A DNA stretch of 64,000 bases from Pseudonocardia asaccharolytica DSM 44247 = NBRC 16224 (GTDB taxonomy: Bacteria > Actinomycetota > Actinomycetes > Mycobacteriales > Pseudonocardiaceae). This document shows, piece after piece, positions 38,345 through 47,616 of this stretch. Both the position numbers and the translations under genes were made by a program. The notes beneath the pieces were generated by a model that did no database searches, was not told the origin of the DNA, and worked only from the letters and a program-made list of their open reading frames with translations. Every line of letters begins with the position of its first letter. The stretch's first letter is position 1. The stretch lies in the NCBI RefSeq assembly GCF_000423625.1, contig NZ_AUII01000002.1, positions 1-64,000 of the forward strand. The letters run 5' to 3'.

Positions 38345-38989
38345 TCACCGGACCGGAACGCTCGACTCCGTAGGAGCGCTCGCCTGCATCGGGATCGTCA
38401 CGCTGCCGAAGATCTGCTCGAGCGCCGCCTCGACGTCTTCCTTCCACGTCAACGCCGCGCGAAGTTCCATTCGTAGCCGCGGCCACCGCGGATGCGGGCG
38501 GACGGTCTTGAACCCGACGTGACGCAGGAACTTCGCCGGGATGACGCATCCGGGTTCGGTTCCGGGGCGAGCGTCGCCGAACACCTCGATCGCCTTGACC
38601 CCGCGCCGGGTCAGATCCTTCACGACCGCCTGCGCAAGCATCCGGCCGAGGCCTTCGCCGGCGAACTCCGGGCGGACCTGCATGGTGGTCAGCAGCACCG
38701 CATCGGCGCTGACCGGGCCGGTGGGCATCTCCGCGGTGCGGGGGACCGCCGAGGGCGGAGCGTACATCACGTAGCCCGCGGGTTCGCCCCGGACATAGAC
38801 GATCTTGCCGCAGGAACCCCACTCGAGCAGCACGCCGGAGACCCAGGCCTCCTTCTCCAGATCCGTCGACCCGAACTCGGCGGCCTGCTCGCCGAGATGC
38901 GAGGACAGCTCCCAGAACACGCAGCTGCGGCAGCGCTTGGGTAGATCGTCCAGATTATCCAGCGTGATGCCCGCGACGTGCCAGGACAA
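38345..38989 (-). CDS. GNAT-family N-acetyltransferase
   Basis: This 214-residue protein has an acetyl-CoA loop block (LLTTMQVRPEFAGEGLGRMLAQAVVKDLTRRGVKAIEVFG) and an N-terminal RCRSCVFWEL Cys pair. Its place matches Rv3916c next to parB. The substrate is unknown. Start TTG 38989 (MSWHVAGITLDNLDDLPKRC) is preferred to TTG 38995 because GGAGG sits 6 bp upstream of it. It converges on cwlM. Confidence 0.85.
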   Translation of the reverse strand: MSWHVAGITLDNLDDLPKRCRSCVFWELSSHLGEQAAEFGSTDLEKEAWVSGVLLEWGSCGKIVYVRGEPAGYVMYAPPSAVPRTAEMPTGPVSADAVLLTTMQVRPEFAGEGLGRMLAQAVVKDLTRRGVKAIEVFGDARPGTEPGCVIPAKFLRHVGFKTVRPHPRWPRLRMELRAALTWKEDVEAALEQIFGSVTIPMQASAPTESSVPVR

Positions 38990-39209
38990 GACCAACCTCC
39001 GGCGGCTGAGCGGGTTGCATATGGACTCGAGACTGCCGCCACCCTACGCGCCAGCACCCGACAATAGATCGATCCAGGAGTGATCCGACAGCTTGAATGC
39101 TGCGATCGGTGTCTCAGGCTCGGCGAAGAGCGGGATCGTCCCCCGTCCCGGTTACACTCGGCCCGTCCGGATGTCATCTTCTCGTCAGCCCGGGGAGGCT
39201 CCGCCCGTG

Positions 39210-40562
39210 CCCATACCGACCCCCGCAGCGCCCGGTCCGCAACCGCCTGTGCCGCCTTCGGGTTCCGCGGCGGAGATCGCACCCACCGAGCGATTCGCGG
39301 CGCGAACGGCGGGCATGGCGGCGTCGGAGATCAGGGCGTTGTTCGCGGTCGCCAGCCGGCCCGAGGTGGTCTCGCTCGCCGGCGGCATGCCTAACCTGGC
39401 CGCGCTGCCCCTCGAGGCGCTGTCCGCGGAGGTCGCCGATCTCGTCCGGCGCGAGGGTCAGGTGGCGCTGCAGTACGGATCGGCCCAGGGTGTCCCTGCG
39501 TTGCGCGAGCAGATCTGCGAGGTCATGCGTCTGGAGGGGATCAACGCCGATCCGGGTGACGTCGTCGTCACCGTCGGTTCGCAGATGGCCCTCGATCTCG
39601 TCACCCGGATCTTCTGCGATCCGGGTGACGTCGTGCTGGCCGAAGGCCCCTCCTACGTGGGAGCGCTCGGCAGCTTCGCCGCCTACCAGGCGCGCGTCGT
39701 GCACGTCGGGATGGATGAGCACGGTCTGGTTCCCGAGCTGCTGCGCGACGCCGTGCGGACGCTCGCGGCGCAGGGGATCACCCCCAAGTTCCTCTACACG
39801 ATTCCAACCTTCCACAACCCCGCCGGGGTCACGCTGACCCTCGAGCGGCGTGCCGAGGTACTCGAGATCTGCGCGCGGTACGGCATCGGCGTCATCGAGG
39901 ACAATCCCTACGGCCTGCTCGGCTTCTCCGGGCGCATCTACCCGGCGCTGCGCTCGTTCGACCCCGGGGTGATCTACCTCGGCTCGTTCTCCAAGACCTT
40001 CGCCTCCGGGCTGCGGGTCGGTTGGGCACTCGTCCCGCCCGCGGTGCGCGACCGGCTCGTGCTGGCCGCGGAATCGGCCACCCTGTGCCCGCCGAGCTTC
40101 AACCAGATGCTGGTGTCGCGCTACCTCGAGGGGCACGACTGGCGCAGCCAGGTCAAGACCTTCACCGAGGCGTACCGTGACCGGCGCGACGCGATGCTGT
40201 CCGCGCTGGAGACCTACCTGCCCGACGACTGTCGCTGGAACGTGCCGGACGGCGGGTTCTATGTGTGGCTGACCGTTCCGGAGGGCGTCGACACGAAGGC
40301 GATGCTGCCGCGTGCGGTCACCGCCCGCGTCGCCTACGCATCCGGCACCGGCTTCTACGCGGACGGGCTCGGCAGCCGGCAGCTGCGACTGTCCTATTGC
40401 TATCCGACCCCGGAGCGCATCACCGAGGGCGTTCGCCGGCTGGGTGGCGTGTTGGAGGCTGAGCTCGACGTCATGCGGACCTTCGGCTCCCCGGCGCGGA
40501 TCTCGCCCTCCCGGTCGGGGGCGGTGCGCGGCCCGCAGTCGCCGTCCCCGGATACCGCCTGA
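39210..40562 (+). CDS. PLP-dependent class I aminotransferase (2-aminoadipate/MocR-like)
   Basis: This 450-residue fold-type I aminotransferase has SLAGGMPNLAALP, LQYGSAQGVPALRE, the TVGSQMALDLV loop, YTIPTFHNPAGVTL, EDNPYGLLGFSG and the PLP-lysine motif YLGSFSKTFASGLRVGW. It resembles LysN/KAT-type enzymes that lack the GntR domain. The amino-acid substrate is not clear. GTG 39210 follows GGGGAGG; ATG 39171 is an alternative. TACACT at 39153-39158 is a likely -10. It lies beside a D-Ala-D-Ala ligase homologue in the partition region. Confidence 0.88.
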   Translation, partial: PIPTPAAPGPQPPVPPSGSAAEIAPTERFAARTAGMAASEIRALFAVASRPEVVSLAGGMPNLAALPLEALSAEVADLVRREGQVALQYGSAQGVPALREQICEVMRLEGINADPGDVVVTVGSQMALDLVTRIFCDPGDVVLAEGPSYVGALGSFAAYQARVVHVGMDEHGLVPELLRDAVRTLAAQGITPKFLYTIPTFHNPAGVTLTLERRAEVLEICARYGIGVIEDNPYGLLGFSGRIYPALRSFDPGVIYLGSFSKTFASGLRVGWALVPPAVRDRLVLAAESATLCPPSFNQMLVSRYLEGHDWRSQVKTFTEAYRDRRDAMLSALETYLPDDCRWNVPDGGFYVWLTVPEGVDTKAMLPRAVTARVAYASGTGFYADGLGSRQLRLSYCYPTPERITEGVRRLGGVLEAELDVMRTFGSPARISPSRSGAVRGPQSPSPDTA

Positions 40563-40587
40563 CCGACGGGGCGCGCCGGATGGCACC

Positions 40588-40601
40588 GTTTCACGTGAAA
40601 C
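40588..40601. promoter_or_regulatory. parS centromere site 1
   Basis: An exact 14-bp palindrome GTTTCACGTGAAAC, the bacterial ParB target, lies between the aminotransferase and ligase genes. Confidence 0.95.
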
Positions 40602-40698
40602 GCCCCGAGGTCTCCCGGTGCTCTCCGCTGGCGGAGAATCCACGCCGAGCGAGCCCGACACGGCTGCCCCGGTAGCCGTCGACCAGCGAGGAGCAATC

Positions 40699-41661
40699 GT
40701 GAACCAGCGGACCGTCGCGGTGTTGACCGGCGGCCTGTCCCACGAGCGCGAGGTGTCGTTGCGCTCGGGGCGCAGGCTCGCCGCCGCGCTCCGCGCGACC
40801 GGGATCGATGTCCACGAGTGGGATGCCGATTCGAGCCTGATCGAGCGGCTTCGGTTCGACCGACCGGATGCCGTCGTGATCGCCCTGCACGGAGGAGAGG
40901 GGGAGAACGGCGCGATCCAGGCCGTTCTCGAGCTGCTCGGCGTTTCGTTCGTGGGGACCCCGGCTCCCGCCTGCCGACGCGCCTGGGACAAGCCGACGGC
41001 CAAGGCCGAACTCGCGAGGGCCGGGTTGGACACCCCCGACTGGATCGTGTTGCCGCATTCGACGTTTCGCGAGCTGGGCGCGCGCGCCGTGCTCAACGCG
41101 ATGGTCGAGCGGCTCGGCCTGCCGCTGATGCTCAAACCCGACCAGGGTGGCTCGGCCCTCGGCGCTCAGGTCGTCACGGACGCCGACGAGCTACCGGCCG
41201 CGATGGTCAGTTGCCTCGCCTACGCCGACACCGTGCTGGCTGAGCGTTTCGTGGACGGGATCGAGGTCGCCGTGTCCGTGGTCCACGACGGCGGTACCGA
41301 GCCGCGTGCACTGCCGCCGGTCGAGGTCGACATGCAGAGCGGCTTCTACGACTACACCGCCCGCTATACGCAGGGGGCGACGAAGTTCCACTGTCCGGCC
41401 CGGCTCGATCGGGCGGTCCTCGATCGCCTCGAGGAGACCGCGCTCACCGCCCACCGGCTGCTCGGTCTGCGCGATCTCTCCCGGATGGACGCGGTGGTCG
41501 ACGCCGAGGGGCGCGTTCAGATCCTCGAGGTGAACGTCTCGCCAGGTCTCACCGACACGTCGCTGCTGCCCACCGCGGTCGCGGCGGCCGGGATGGAGCT
41601 CGGCGAGCTGTTCGCCGCGCTCGTGGAACGCGCGATCCGGCGTGGCGGCTGTTTCACGTGA
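40699..41661 (+). CDS. D-alanine-D-alanine ligase family ATP-grasp protein
   Basis: This 320-residue ATP-grasp ligase has VAVLTGGLSHEREVSLRSG (substrate loop), HGGEGENGAIQ, LPLMLKPDQGGSALG, FVDGIEVAVSVV and the metal/ligand motif ILEVNVSPGLTDTSLLP. Canonical Ddl makes the D-Ala-D-Ala dipeptide for the wall. Its distance from mur genes makes a second or specialised ligase possible. GTG 40699 follows GAGGAG. Its last codons and stop are made from a parS site (TTT ACG TGA reading as C-F-T-stop). Confidence 0.85.
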   Translation: MNQRTVAVLTGGLSHEREVSLRSGRRLAAALRATGIDVHEWDADSSLIERLRFDRPDAVVIALHGGEGENGAIQAVLELLGVSFVGTPAPACRRAWDKPTAKAELARAGLDTPDWIVLPHSTFRELGARAVLNAMVERLGLPLMLKPDQGGSALGAQVVTDADELPAAMVSCLAYADTVLAERFVDGIEVAVSVVHDGGTEPRALPPVEVDMQSGFYDYTARYTQGATKFHCPARLDRAVLDRLEETALTAHRLLGLRDLSRMDAVVDAEGRVQILEVNVSPGLTDTSLLPTAVAAAGMELGELFAALVERAIRRGGCFT

Positions 41662-41664
41662 AAC
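41651..41664. promoter_or_regulatory. parS centromere site 2
   Basis: GTTTCACGTGAAAC is exact. It supplies the stop codon of the ligase gene and lies 5 bp from the parB stop. Confidence 0.95.
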
Positions 41665-41668
41665 GCCG

Positions 41669-42703
41669 TCAGTCGGCGTCGCGCTGAGCGCTCCCTGGGC
41701 TCATCATCCCGGCGATGCGCTCCAGGTCCTCCACCGAACCGAACTCCACGACGATCCGGCCCTTGCGCTGTCCCAGCTCCACCCGGACCCGGGTGTCGAA
41801 CCGATCCGACAGCCGCTCCGCGAGTCGATCCGCCCCCGGCGCGTGCATCGGCTTGCGCCGGGCGGCCCGCGCCGGGGTCGGGGTCTCCCGGCGGGCGAGC
41901 AGCACGGCTTCCTCGGTGGCGCGCACGGACATTCCCTCGGCCACGATCCGCGCGGCCAGCTCCTCCTGCCTGCCCGGATCGTCCAGCCCGAGGAGTGCCC
42001 GGGCGTGCCCTGCGCTGAGCACGCCCGCCGCAACGCGTCGCTGCACCGCCACCGGCAGCTTGAGCAGCCGGATCATGTTGCTGACCACGGGCCGGCTGCG
42101 GCCGATCCGATCGGCCAGCTCGGTCTGCGTCACACCGAACTCGGCCAGCAATTGCTCGTAGGCCGCCGCCTCCTCCAGCGGATTGAGCTGGACCCGGTGG
42201 ATGTTCTCCAGGAGCGCGTTGCGCAGCATTGCGTGGTCACCGGGGTCACGGACGATGGCCGGGATGCGCTCCAGACCCGCCCGCCGGGCCGCCCGCCACC
42301 GGCGCTCGCCCATGACGAGCTGGTAGCCGCCGCGATCGCGCTCCCGCACCACGATCGGCTGCAGCAGCCCGAACTCACGGATCGAGTGTTCCAGCTCGGC
42401 GAGCGATTCCTCGTCGAACGCCGTGCGCGGCTGCTGCGGGTTCGGTTCGATCGCGCGGACGTCGATCTCGCGGTACACCGCTCCGGCGATCGATCCGGCG
42501 GCCTCGGTTGCCGCGGTCGCAGCAGTCGACCACTCGGTGGCAACGACGGGCGCTCGGCCGGTGGGGACCGGGCCGTCCGAGGCCGATCCCGCGGACAACG
42601 GCCCGACAGCCGGACGATTGCCGAGCGCGGGCGCCGCGGCCGGCGGTCCCGTCGGGATGAGCGCCGCGAGCCCGCGACCAAGTCCGCCTTTGCGCTCGGC
42701 CAC
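41669..42703 (-). CDS. parB: Chromosome partitioning protein ParB
   Basis: This 344-residue CTP-dependent clamp loads at parS and spreads to build the partition complex. It has an N-terminal [12 protein letters not shown] box (ParA contact), a CTP-binding domain ([38 protein letters not shown]), [30 protein letters not shown] and a C-terminal dimer domain. GTG at 42703 follows the parA stop by 2 bp. Four exact parS sites lie within 4 kb. Confidence 0.96.
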   Translation of the reverse strand: MAERKGGLGRGLAALIPTGPPAAAPALGNRPAVGPLSAGSASDGPVPTGRAPVVATEWSTAATAATEAAGSIAGAVYREIDVRAIEPNPQQPRTAFDEESLAELEHSIREFGLLQPIVVRERDRGGYQLVMGERRWRAARRAGLERIPAIVRDPGDHAMLRNALLENIHRVQLNPLEEAAAYEQLLAEFGVTQTELADRIGRSRPVVSNMIRLLKLPVAVQRRVAAGVLSAGHARALLGLDDPGRQEELAARIVAEGMSVRATEEAVLLARRETPTPARAARRKPMHAPGADRLAERLSDRFDTRVRVELGQRKGRIVVEFGSVEDLERIAGMMSPGSAQRDAD

Positions 42704-42705
42704 GT

Positions 42706-43698
42706 CTACCGCCCGTTCCGCTGCGGGCCATCCGGTGTCGGCCGCTCCATGAGTGCGCCCCGCGCCGCGATCTCGCGGGCCGCGTCGACGTAGCTCATCG
42801 CCCCGCGCGAACCCGGGTCGTACGCGAGGACGGTCTGGCCGTAGCCCGGCGCCTCCGAGACCTTGACGCTGCGCGGGATCACCGTTCGCAGGACCGTGCT
42901 GCCGAAGTGCTGGCGCACCTCGGAGGTCACCTGGTCGGCCAGCTTGGTGCGCCCGTCGTACATGGTGAGCAGGATGGTCGAGACGTGCAGCTGCGTGTTC
43001 AGGTGCGAGCGCACCAGATCGATATTGCTCAGCAGCTGCCCCAGCCCCTCCAGCGCGTAGTACTCGCACTGGATCGGGATCAACACCTCCTCGGCCGCCA
43101 CCAGCGCGTTGACGGTGAGCAGGCCCAGGGAAGGCGGGCAGTCGACGAGGACGTAGTCCACACCGAGATCGTCGAGCATCGGTGGCTCGAGCGCCTGCCG
43201 GAGCCGCTGCTCGCGGGCGACCATACTGACGAGCTCGATCTCCGCGCCCGCCAGATCGATCGTCGCCGGGACGCACAGCAGGTTGGGGGACGCCGTGCTT
43301 GGGGCCACGGCGTCGACCAGGCCGATCTCGCCGAGCAGCACCTCGTAGATCGACGGCGTGCCGACGCGATGTTCGACGCCGAGCGCGGTGCTGGCGTTGC
43401 CCTGTGGGTCCAGGTCGAGCACGAGGACGCGAACGCCGTGCATCGCCAGCGCGGCGGCCAGGTTCACCGTGGTCGTGGTCTTGCCGACGCCGCCCTTCTG
43501 ATTGGCGACGGTCATCAGCCGGCGGCGGGCGGGCCGGGGCATGGCGTGCCGGTCCGGATGGAGCACCCGCGCCGCGCGCGCGGCCTCCTCGGCGATCGGC
43601 GTCCAGGCCGGATCGGCGGCACCTCCGCTCGGTGTTTCACGTGAAACACCGGTCTCGTTGACGCTCTCCCGCCTGACGACGGGAGATTCCTGCTTCAC
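42706..43698 (-). CDS. parA: Chromosome partitioning ATPase ParA
   Basis: This 330-residue Walker-type ATPase positions ParB-parS complexes. It has a deviant Walker [21 protein letters not shown], Walker A' [10 protein letters not shown], Walker [20 protein letters not shown] and [18 protein letters not shown]. About 60 unconserved N-terminal residues precede the fold. A parS site sits in that region and is read as V-S-R-E-T. GTG 43698 is chosen over TTG 43701. A small hairpin covering its ribosome-binding site lies upstream. Confidence 0.96.
   Translation of the reverse strand: MKQESPVVRRESVNETGVSRETPSGGAADPAWTPIAEEAARAARVLHPDRHAMPRPARRRLMTVANQKGGVGKTTTTVNLAAALAMHGVRVLVLDLDPQGNASTALGVEHRVGTPSIYEVLLGEIGLVDAVAPSTASPNLLCVPATIDLAGAEIELVSMVAREQRLRQALEPPMLDDLGVDYVLVDCPPSLGLLTVNALVAAEEVLIPIQCEYYALEGLGQLLSNIDLVRSHLNTQLHVSTILLTMYDGRTKLADQVTSEVRQHFGSTVLRTVIPRSVKVSEAPGYGQTVLAYDPGSRGAMSYVDAAREIAARGALMERPTPDGPQRNGR
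43634..43647. promoter_or_regulatory. parS centromere site 3
   Basis: GTTTCACGTGAAAC is exact within the parA coding region, extended to TGTTTCACGTGAAACA at 43633-43648. Confidence 0.95.
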
Positions 43699-43717
43699 CA
43701 ACAGATGCCTCCTCGCT

Positions 43718-43867
43718 TCAGGAGCGAGGCGGTCTCACTCCGTCTCCACCGGCAGACACCGCCAGCCCGGCGGCCAGGATCACCTTTGCGGCGCTCACCT
43801 CGCGGCCATACCGGGCCGCGTCGTACTCCAGCGTCCGACGCAACTCCGACCACGACGCATCCGGCAT
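43718..43867 (-). CDS. Small ORF between rsmG and parA (49 residues)
   Basis: The frame MPDASWSELRRTLEYDAARYGREVSAAKVILAAGL... is GC3-rich and amphipathic, and fills most of the 190-bp gap. GTG 43879 is an alternative start. No ribosome-binding site is evident and I recognise no family. After its stop a perfect 7-bp hairpin (CCTCGCT/AGCGAGG, 43711-43729) includes part of the parA ribosome-binding site, so readthrough could affect parA. Confidence 0.4.
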   Translation of the reverse strand: MPDASWSELRRTLEYDAARYGREVSAAKVILAAGLAVSAGGDGVRPPRS

Positions 43868-43888
43868 GGCCGAGGCCACGCTGACCGG

Positions 43889-44635
43889 TCACGATCGACG
43901 TTCCTTCCTCCGGCTCGTCCGAGCGCGGGGTACACCGTGCCGGCCCGCCAGCCGCTCGACCAGCACCACCGTGGTCGGGGGTTCGATCAGGCCGACCCCG
44001 CACTGCACGATGCGCGGCTCACCGCCACCCGATTTCCGGACCCCAGCGACGTCCCGGGCCACCTCGTCGGCCACGGATGTCCCTTTGATCGCCGCCAGAA
44101 TGCCCCCCGCACGCAACAGCGGGAGAGCCCATCCGGCCAGCCGGGCCATCGGCGCGACGGCGCGGGCGGTCACCACGTCAGCGCCCTCCCATTGCCGTCG
44201 TACTGCCTTCTCCTCGGCGCGGCCCCGCACAACCTGCACCGGAAGATCCAGGTCGGCGATGATCTCGTCGAGCCAGTCGACCCGTCGAGCGAGCGGCTCG
44301 ATGAGAACGACGTGCAGATCCGGCCGGGCCAGTGCCAACGGTATCCCGGGCAGGCCGGCCCCCGAACCCACATCCACCAGGCGGGCGCCGGCCGGGACGA
44401 CCTCTGCGACGACCGCGCAGTTGAGCAGGTGCCGGTCCCAGAGCCGGTCCGTCTCGCGCGGGCCGATCAGCCCGCGCTCGACCCCGCTCGTCGCCAGGTG
44501 GGCGGCATAACGCACCGCCGCCGGCAGCCGATCACCGAACACATCGGCGGCGGCTGCCGGCGGGTGTTTCACGTGAAACAGGTCCTCGGATGCGGGCCCG
44601 TTCGCGCCACCCGCCGTCCGCTCCGGCTCATCCAC
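43889..44635 (-). CDS. rsmG: 16S rRNA (guanine527-N7)-methyltransferase
   Basis: This 248-residue SAM-dependent enzyme modifies G527 of 16S rRNA; its loss gives low-level streptomycin resistance. It has [20 protein letters not shown] (SAM loop), [17 protein letters not shown] and [24 protein letters not shown] at 44635 overlaps the jag end by 8 bp. A parS site near the N-terminus is read as F-H-V-K-H. Confidence 0.95.
   Translation of the reverse strand: MDEPERTAGGANGPASEDLFHVKHPPAAAADVFGDRLPAAVRYAAHLATSGVERGLIGPRETDRLWDRHLLNCAVVAEVVPAGARLVDVGSGAGLPGIPLALARPDLHVVLIEPLARRVDWLDEIIADLDLPVQVVRGRAEEKAVRRQWEGADVVTARAVAPMARLAGWALPLLRAGGILAAIKGTSVADEVARDVAGVRKSGGGEPRIVQCGVGLIEPPTTVVLVERLAGRHGVPRARTSRRKERRS
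44566..44579. promoter_or_regulatory. parS centromere site 4
   Basis: GTTTCACGTGAAAC is exact inside the 5' part of rsmG. Confidence 0.95.
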
Positions 44636-45152
44636 TGCGGAAGACCACGACCTGTCGCCGCGGCTCCTCGCCCTCGCTCTCGCTCGAAACGCCCTTGACC
44701 CCGGCGACCGCGTCGTGAACCACCTTGCGCTCGAACGGCGTCATCGGACGCAGCCGAACCGACTGACCCGTCTCCAGCACGTCCTTGGCCGTCCGGTGGC
44801 CGAGCTCGGTGAGCTCGTCCCGGCGGCCCTGCCGCCATCCGGCGATATCGAGCATCAGCCGGCTCCGGCTGCCGGAGACCTGCTGCACGGCGAGCCGGGT
44901 GAGCTCCTGCAGCGACTCCAGGACATTGCCCCGGTCGCCGACCAGCTTGTCCAGGTCGTTCCCGCCGTCGATGCTCACCACGGCCCGACCGGCCTCGACG
45001 TCGAGGTCGATGTCGCCGTCGTAGTCGAGCAGGTCGAGCAGTCGCTCCAGGTAGTCCCCGGCGATATCGCCCTCGCGGATCAGTTGCTCCTCCGGCGACG
45101 GCGATTTGGTCTCACCGGTCTCCACCGGCCCATCCGCTGCGATTTTGGGCAC
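44628..45152 (-). CDS. jag: R3H/KH RNA-binding protein Jag (KhpB)
   Basis: This 174-residue protein has a KH-like region ([32 protein letters not shown]) and an R3H domain ([34 protein letters not shown]). It is a KhpB/EloR-type RNA binder linked to cell elongation in Gram-positives. The order yidC-jag-rsmG is conserved. GTG 45152 follows GAGGAG. Confidence 0.93.
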   Translation of the reverse strand: MPKIAADGPVETGETKSPSPEEQLIREGDIAGDYLERLLDLLDYDGDIDLDVEAGRAVVSIDGGNDLDKLVGDRGNVLESLQELTRLAVQQVSGSRSRLMLDIAGWRQGRRDELTELGHRTAKDVLETGQSVRLRPMTPFERKVVHDAVAGVKGVSSESEGEEPRRQVVVFRSG

Positions 45153-45253
45153 AGTACGTCTCCTCTCTGAAGATTCGGCGCGCTGGTGGTGGGTCCCATC
45201 GCACCACCAGCGCGCCGCGACCGGTCCCCGCAGAGACCGGTCTCAGGCTCAGG

Positions 45254-46345
45254 TCAGCGGCGCTTGCGCCCCTTGCGGACGGCCGGCGGCCGGGAGGTAC
45301 CGCCTGCCGCGCGGCCGTTGCGGGCCGCGGAGCCGGTGCCTCCGCCACCCGCGGGCTTCGCGCTGTTGGGTCCCCGCGGTACGGGCTTCCCGCCCGGCTT
45401 CTTGGCCGGGGGAGCCGCCTCATCGTCGGTGCCGGAGTCGGCCTCGGAGTCACTCACGGAATCCTGGGCCGCCGCCTTCTGCTGCTCAGCGGCGGCGTCC
45501 CGGTTCGGCTTCTGCCCGGGACGTGGGGCACGCGACCGCCGGGCCGCGGTGGCCTCCTCGCGCTTCGCGGTCTCCTCCGCGTCGATCCTCCGATAGACCA
45601 CGTACTGCTGGCCGAGGGTCCACAGGTTGTTGGCGACCCAGTAGAGCAGAACGGCCAGCGGCAGGAACGGCGCACCGACCACGACACCGATCGGGAAGAT
45701 GTACAACATCAGCTTGTTCATGATGGCGGCCTGCGGGTTCGCCGCCTGCGCCTCGGTCTGGCGCGCCACGGAATGCCGGGCGGTGATGTGGGTGAAGATC
45801 CCCGCCGCGATCATCAGCGGGATCATCACGATCAGCATCTGCGGGATCGAGGTGCCGAGCCGAGCCAGCTCTTCGGACCCTTGGGTCACCCAGGCGCCGA
45901 GCTTGGCGCCGAACAGGCTCGCATCGTTGAACGACTCGACCTCGGACGCGCCGAACACGTAGTTCTCGGTCTTGCCCGGCTTGAACTCGCGAAGCACGTG
46001 GAACAGGCCGATGAACACCGGCACCTGGACGAGCACCGGCAGGCAGCCGCCGAGCGGGTTGACCCCGTGTTCGCGCTGCAGCTGCTGCATCTCGGCAGCC
46101 ATCCGCTGCCGATCGTTGCCGTATTTCTTCTTGAGCTTCTGGATCTCCGGCTGGAACTCCTGCATCTTCCGCATCGAGCGGACCTGATGGACGAACGGCT
46201 TGTACAGCAGCGCCCGCAGGGTGAAGACCAGGAAGACCACCGACAGGGCCCAGGCGACCCCGCTCGCCTCGCCGAGCACGTACCCGAAGACCTTGTGCCA
46301 GAACCACATGATGGCCGAGACCGGGTAGTAGATGAAGTTCAGCAC
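45254..46345 (-). CDS. yidC: Membrane protein insertase YidC
   Basis: This 363-residue Oxa1-type insertase starts [20 protein letters not shown]. It continues with [42 protein letters not shown], the [20 protein letters not shown] helix and [22 protein letters not shown]. It inserts small membrane proteins with or without SecYEG. A long charged C-terminal tail (about 265-363) ending in basic residues likely contacts the ribosome. GTG 46345 overlaps the yidD end. Confidence 0.96.
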   Translation of the reverse strand: MLNFIYYPVSAIMWFWHKVFGYVLGEASGVAWALSVVFLVFTLRALLYKPFVHQVRSMRKMQEFQPEIQKLKKKYGNDRQRMAAEMQQLQREHGVNPLGGCLPVLVQVPVFIGLFHVLREFKPGKTENYVFGASEVESFNDASLFGAKLGAWVTQGSEELARLGTSIPQMLIVMIPLMIAAGIFTHITARHSVARQTEAQAANPQAAIMNKLMLYIFPIGVVVGAPFLPLAVLLYWVANNLWTLGQQYVVYRRIDAEETAKREEATAARRSRAPRPGQKPNRDAAAEQQKAAAQDSVSDSEADSGTDDEAAPPAKKPGGKPVPRGPNSAKPAGGGGTGSAARNGRAAGGTSRPPAVRKGRKRR

Positions 46346-46650
46346 GGGGCTTGCTCCTTGTGGTTCTCGCCGTGGTCCTCGGCCGAGGGCGTAACGTCAT
46401 CGCGGCGCGGCGGCACCGGATCGATACCGCCAGGGTGCCACGGCGCACAGCGGGCGAGTCGCCACAGGGTCAGCCAGGTGCCACGAAACACCCCGTGGAC
46501 CTGCAGCGCCTCGATGGCGTATGCGCTGCACGTCGGGTAGAAGCGACACGTCGGTGGAAACGCGGGAGAGATCCAGCGCTGGTAGCCGCGAAGCAGAACG
46601 ACCAGCGCCCGGCCGATCGGCGAGGGACGGCGGGTCCCGGCCGCGCTCAC
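46339..46650 (-). CDS. yidD: YidD membrane protein insertion efficiency factor
   Basis: This 103-residue protein has the YidD core [61 protein letters not shown]. It is inner-face membrane associated and helps YidC. It overlaps both rnpA (4 bp) and yidC (7 bp). Confidence 0.95.
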   Translation of the reverse strand: MSAAGTRRPSPIGRALVVLLRGYQRWISPAFPPTCRFYPTCSAYAIEALQVHGVFRGTWLTLWRLARCAPWHPGGIDPVPPRRDDVTPSAEDHGENHKEQAPC

Positions 46651-47006
46651 CGCGGGCCCCCGGCGGATTCGAGTCGGCGCAGCGCCGCCCGCAGGGCGCT
46701 GTCGAGGTCCTCACCGAGCTCGGCGGCCGATGCGGTCACGGCGGGCGGCAGCGCGCGCACGACGAGTCGCGCACCCGGAGGCAACGCGGGCAGCCGAGCC
46801 GTGACCAGATGCCGGAGCCGCCGTGTGACCCGGTGGCGCGTCACCGCGTTCCCGACGGCCCTGCTGACGACGAACCCGGCGCGGGGCGCCTCCGAACCCG
46901 TCACGTCGAGGTGCACGACCAGCCGTGATCTCCCGGCGCGCCGACCACGGCGCATCGTCGAGGTGAACTCGTCCCGACGGGTCAGCCGGGCGCCGGCCGG
47001 CAGCAC
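46647..47006 (-). CDS. rnpA: Ribonuclease P protein component
   Basis: This 119-residue basic protein partners RNase P RNA to trim tRNA 5' leaders. It has [46 protein letters not shown] (RNR-type motif) and [22 protein letters not shown] 47006 lies 13 bp after rpmH. Confidence 0.95.
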   Translation of the reverse strand: MLPAGARLTRRDEFTSTMRRGRRAGRSRLVVHLDVTGSEAPRAGFVVSRAVGNAVTRHRVTRRLRHLVTARLPALPPGARLVVRALPPAVTASAAELGEDLDSALRAALRRLESAGGPR

Positions 47007-47019
47007 GCCCGCGACCAGA

Positions 47020-47163
47020 TCACGCCGAGAGCTTCTCGCGCCCCTTGCGGCGACGCGCGGCGATAATGGCGCGCCCGGCCCGGGTGCGCATCCGCAGCCG
47101 GAAACCGTGCGTGCGCGCCCGACGGCGGTTGTTCGGCTGAAATGTGCGCTTGCCCTTGCTCAC
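47020..47163 (-). CDS. rpmH: Ribosomal protein L34
   Basis: This 47-residue, highly basic protein reads [20 protein letters not shown], then [26 protein letters not shown], unmistakably L34. It is the first gene of rpmH-rnpA-yidD-yidC-jag-rsmG, divergent from dnaA. GTG start at 47163. Confidence 0.97.
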   Translation of the reverse strand: MSKGKRTFQPNNRRRARTHGFRLRMRTRAGRAIIAARRRKGREKLSA

Positions 47164-47305
47164 GGTCGCTCTCCCGGTCGACGGCGACGGTACGGAGGCC
47201 GGCCGTCGGTAGCTGTGCGATAGGTCTGATCAGGTCGATCTGGTCGTGCCCACGGCCCGGCTCACGGCACGCGGAACGTGCCGGTCGGCGGACGCAGCGG
47301 AGGTC

Positions 47306-47335
47306 AGGGTACGCAGCCCCGTCAGAGAGGGTCAA
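47306..47335 (-). promoter_or_regulatory. rpmH operon promoter
   Basis: On the minus strand TTGACC (47330-47335), an 18-bp spacer and TACCCT (47306-47311) form a good housekeeping promoter. It leaves a leader of about 135 nt before rpmH. Confidence 0.75.
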
Positions 47336-47385
47336 ACCGCCTCGGGCCACCATCAGCCCGACGGGTCTTGCATCGATCAGCCGCC

Positions 47386-47532
47386 TTGTGGCAACCGGCG
47401 GGGGTTGTTACCTTGCCACTTCCAAGTTCGGTCCGGGGGGACCGACACGCACCCGCTTCGACATTGCGCGCTGGGCCCGCGCGGCGCCCCGCCCCTGACC
47501 CATGCGTACCGTCTGCGCACAGGTGTGGATAA
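47386..47532 (+). promoter_or_regulatory. dnaA promoter and upstream DnaA box
   Basis: TTGTGG (47386-47391), a 17-bp spacer and TACCTT (47409-47414) form a candidate promoter about 200 bp before dnaA. A perfect DnaA box TGTGGATAA lies downstream at 47524-47532, positioned for autorepression. No gene is seen in the rest of the rpmH-dnaA gap. Confidence 0.65.
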
Positions 47533-47616
47533 CTCTGGGGATTGATGATGTCCTGTGCGCCCCCGCCCGGCGGCGGACGTGACGGCAAGGCAGCGAGATC
47601 GGAGGGGAGCGGACCG

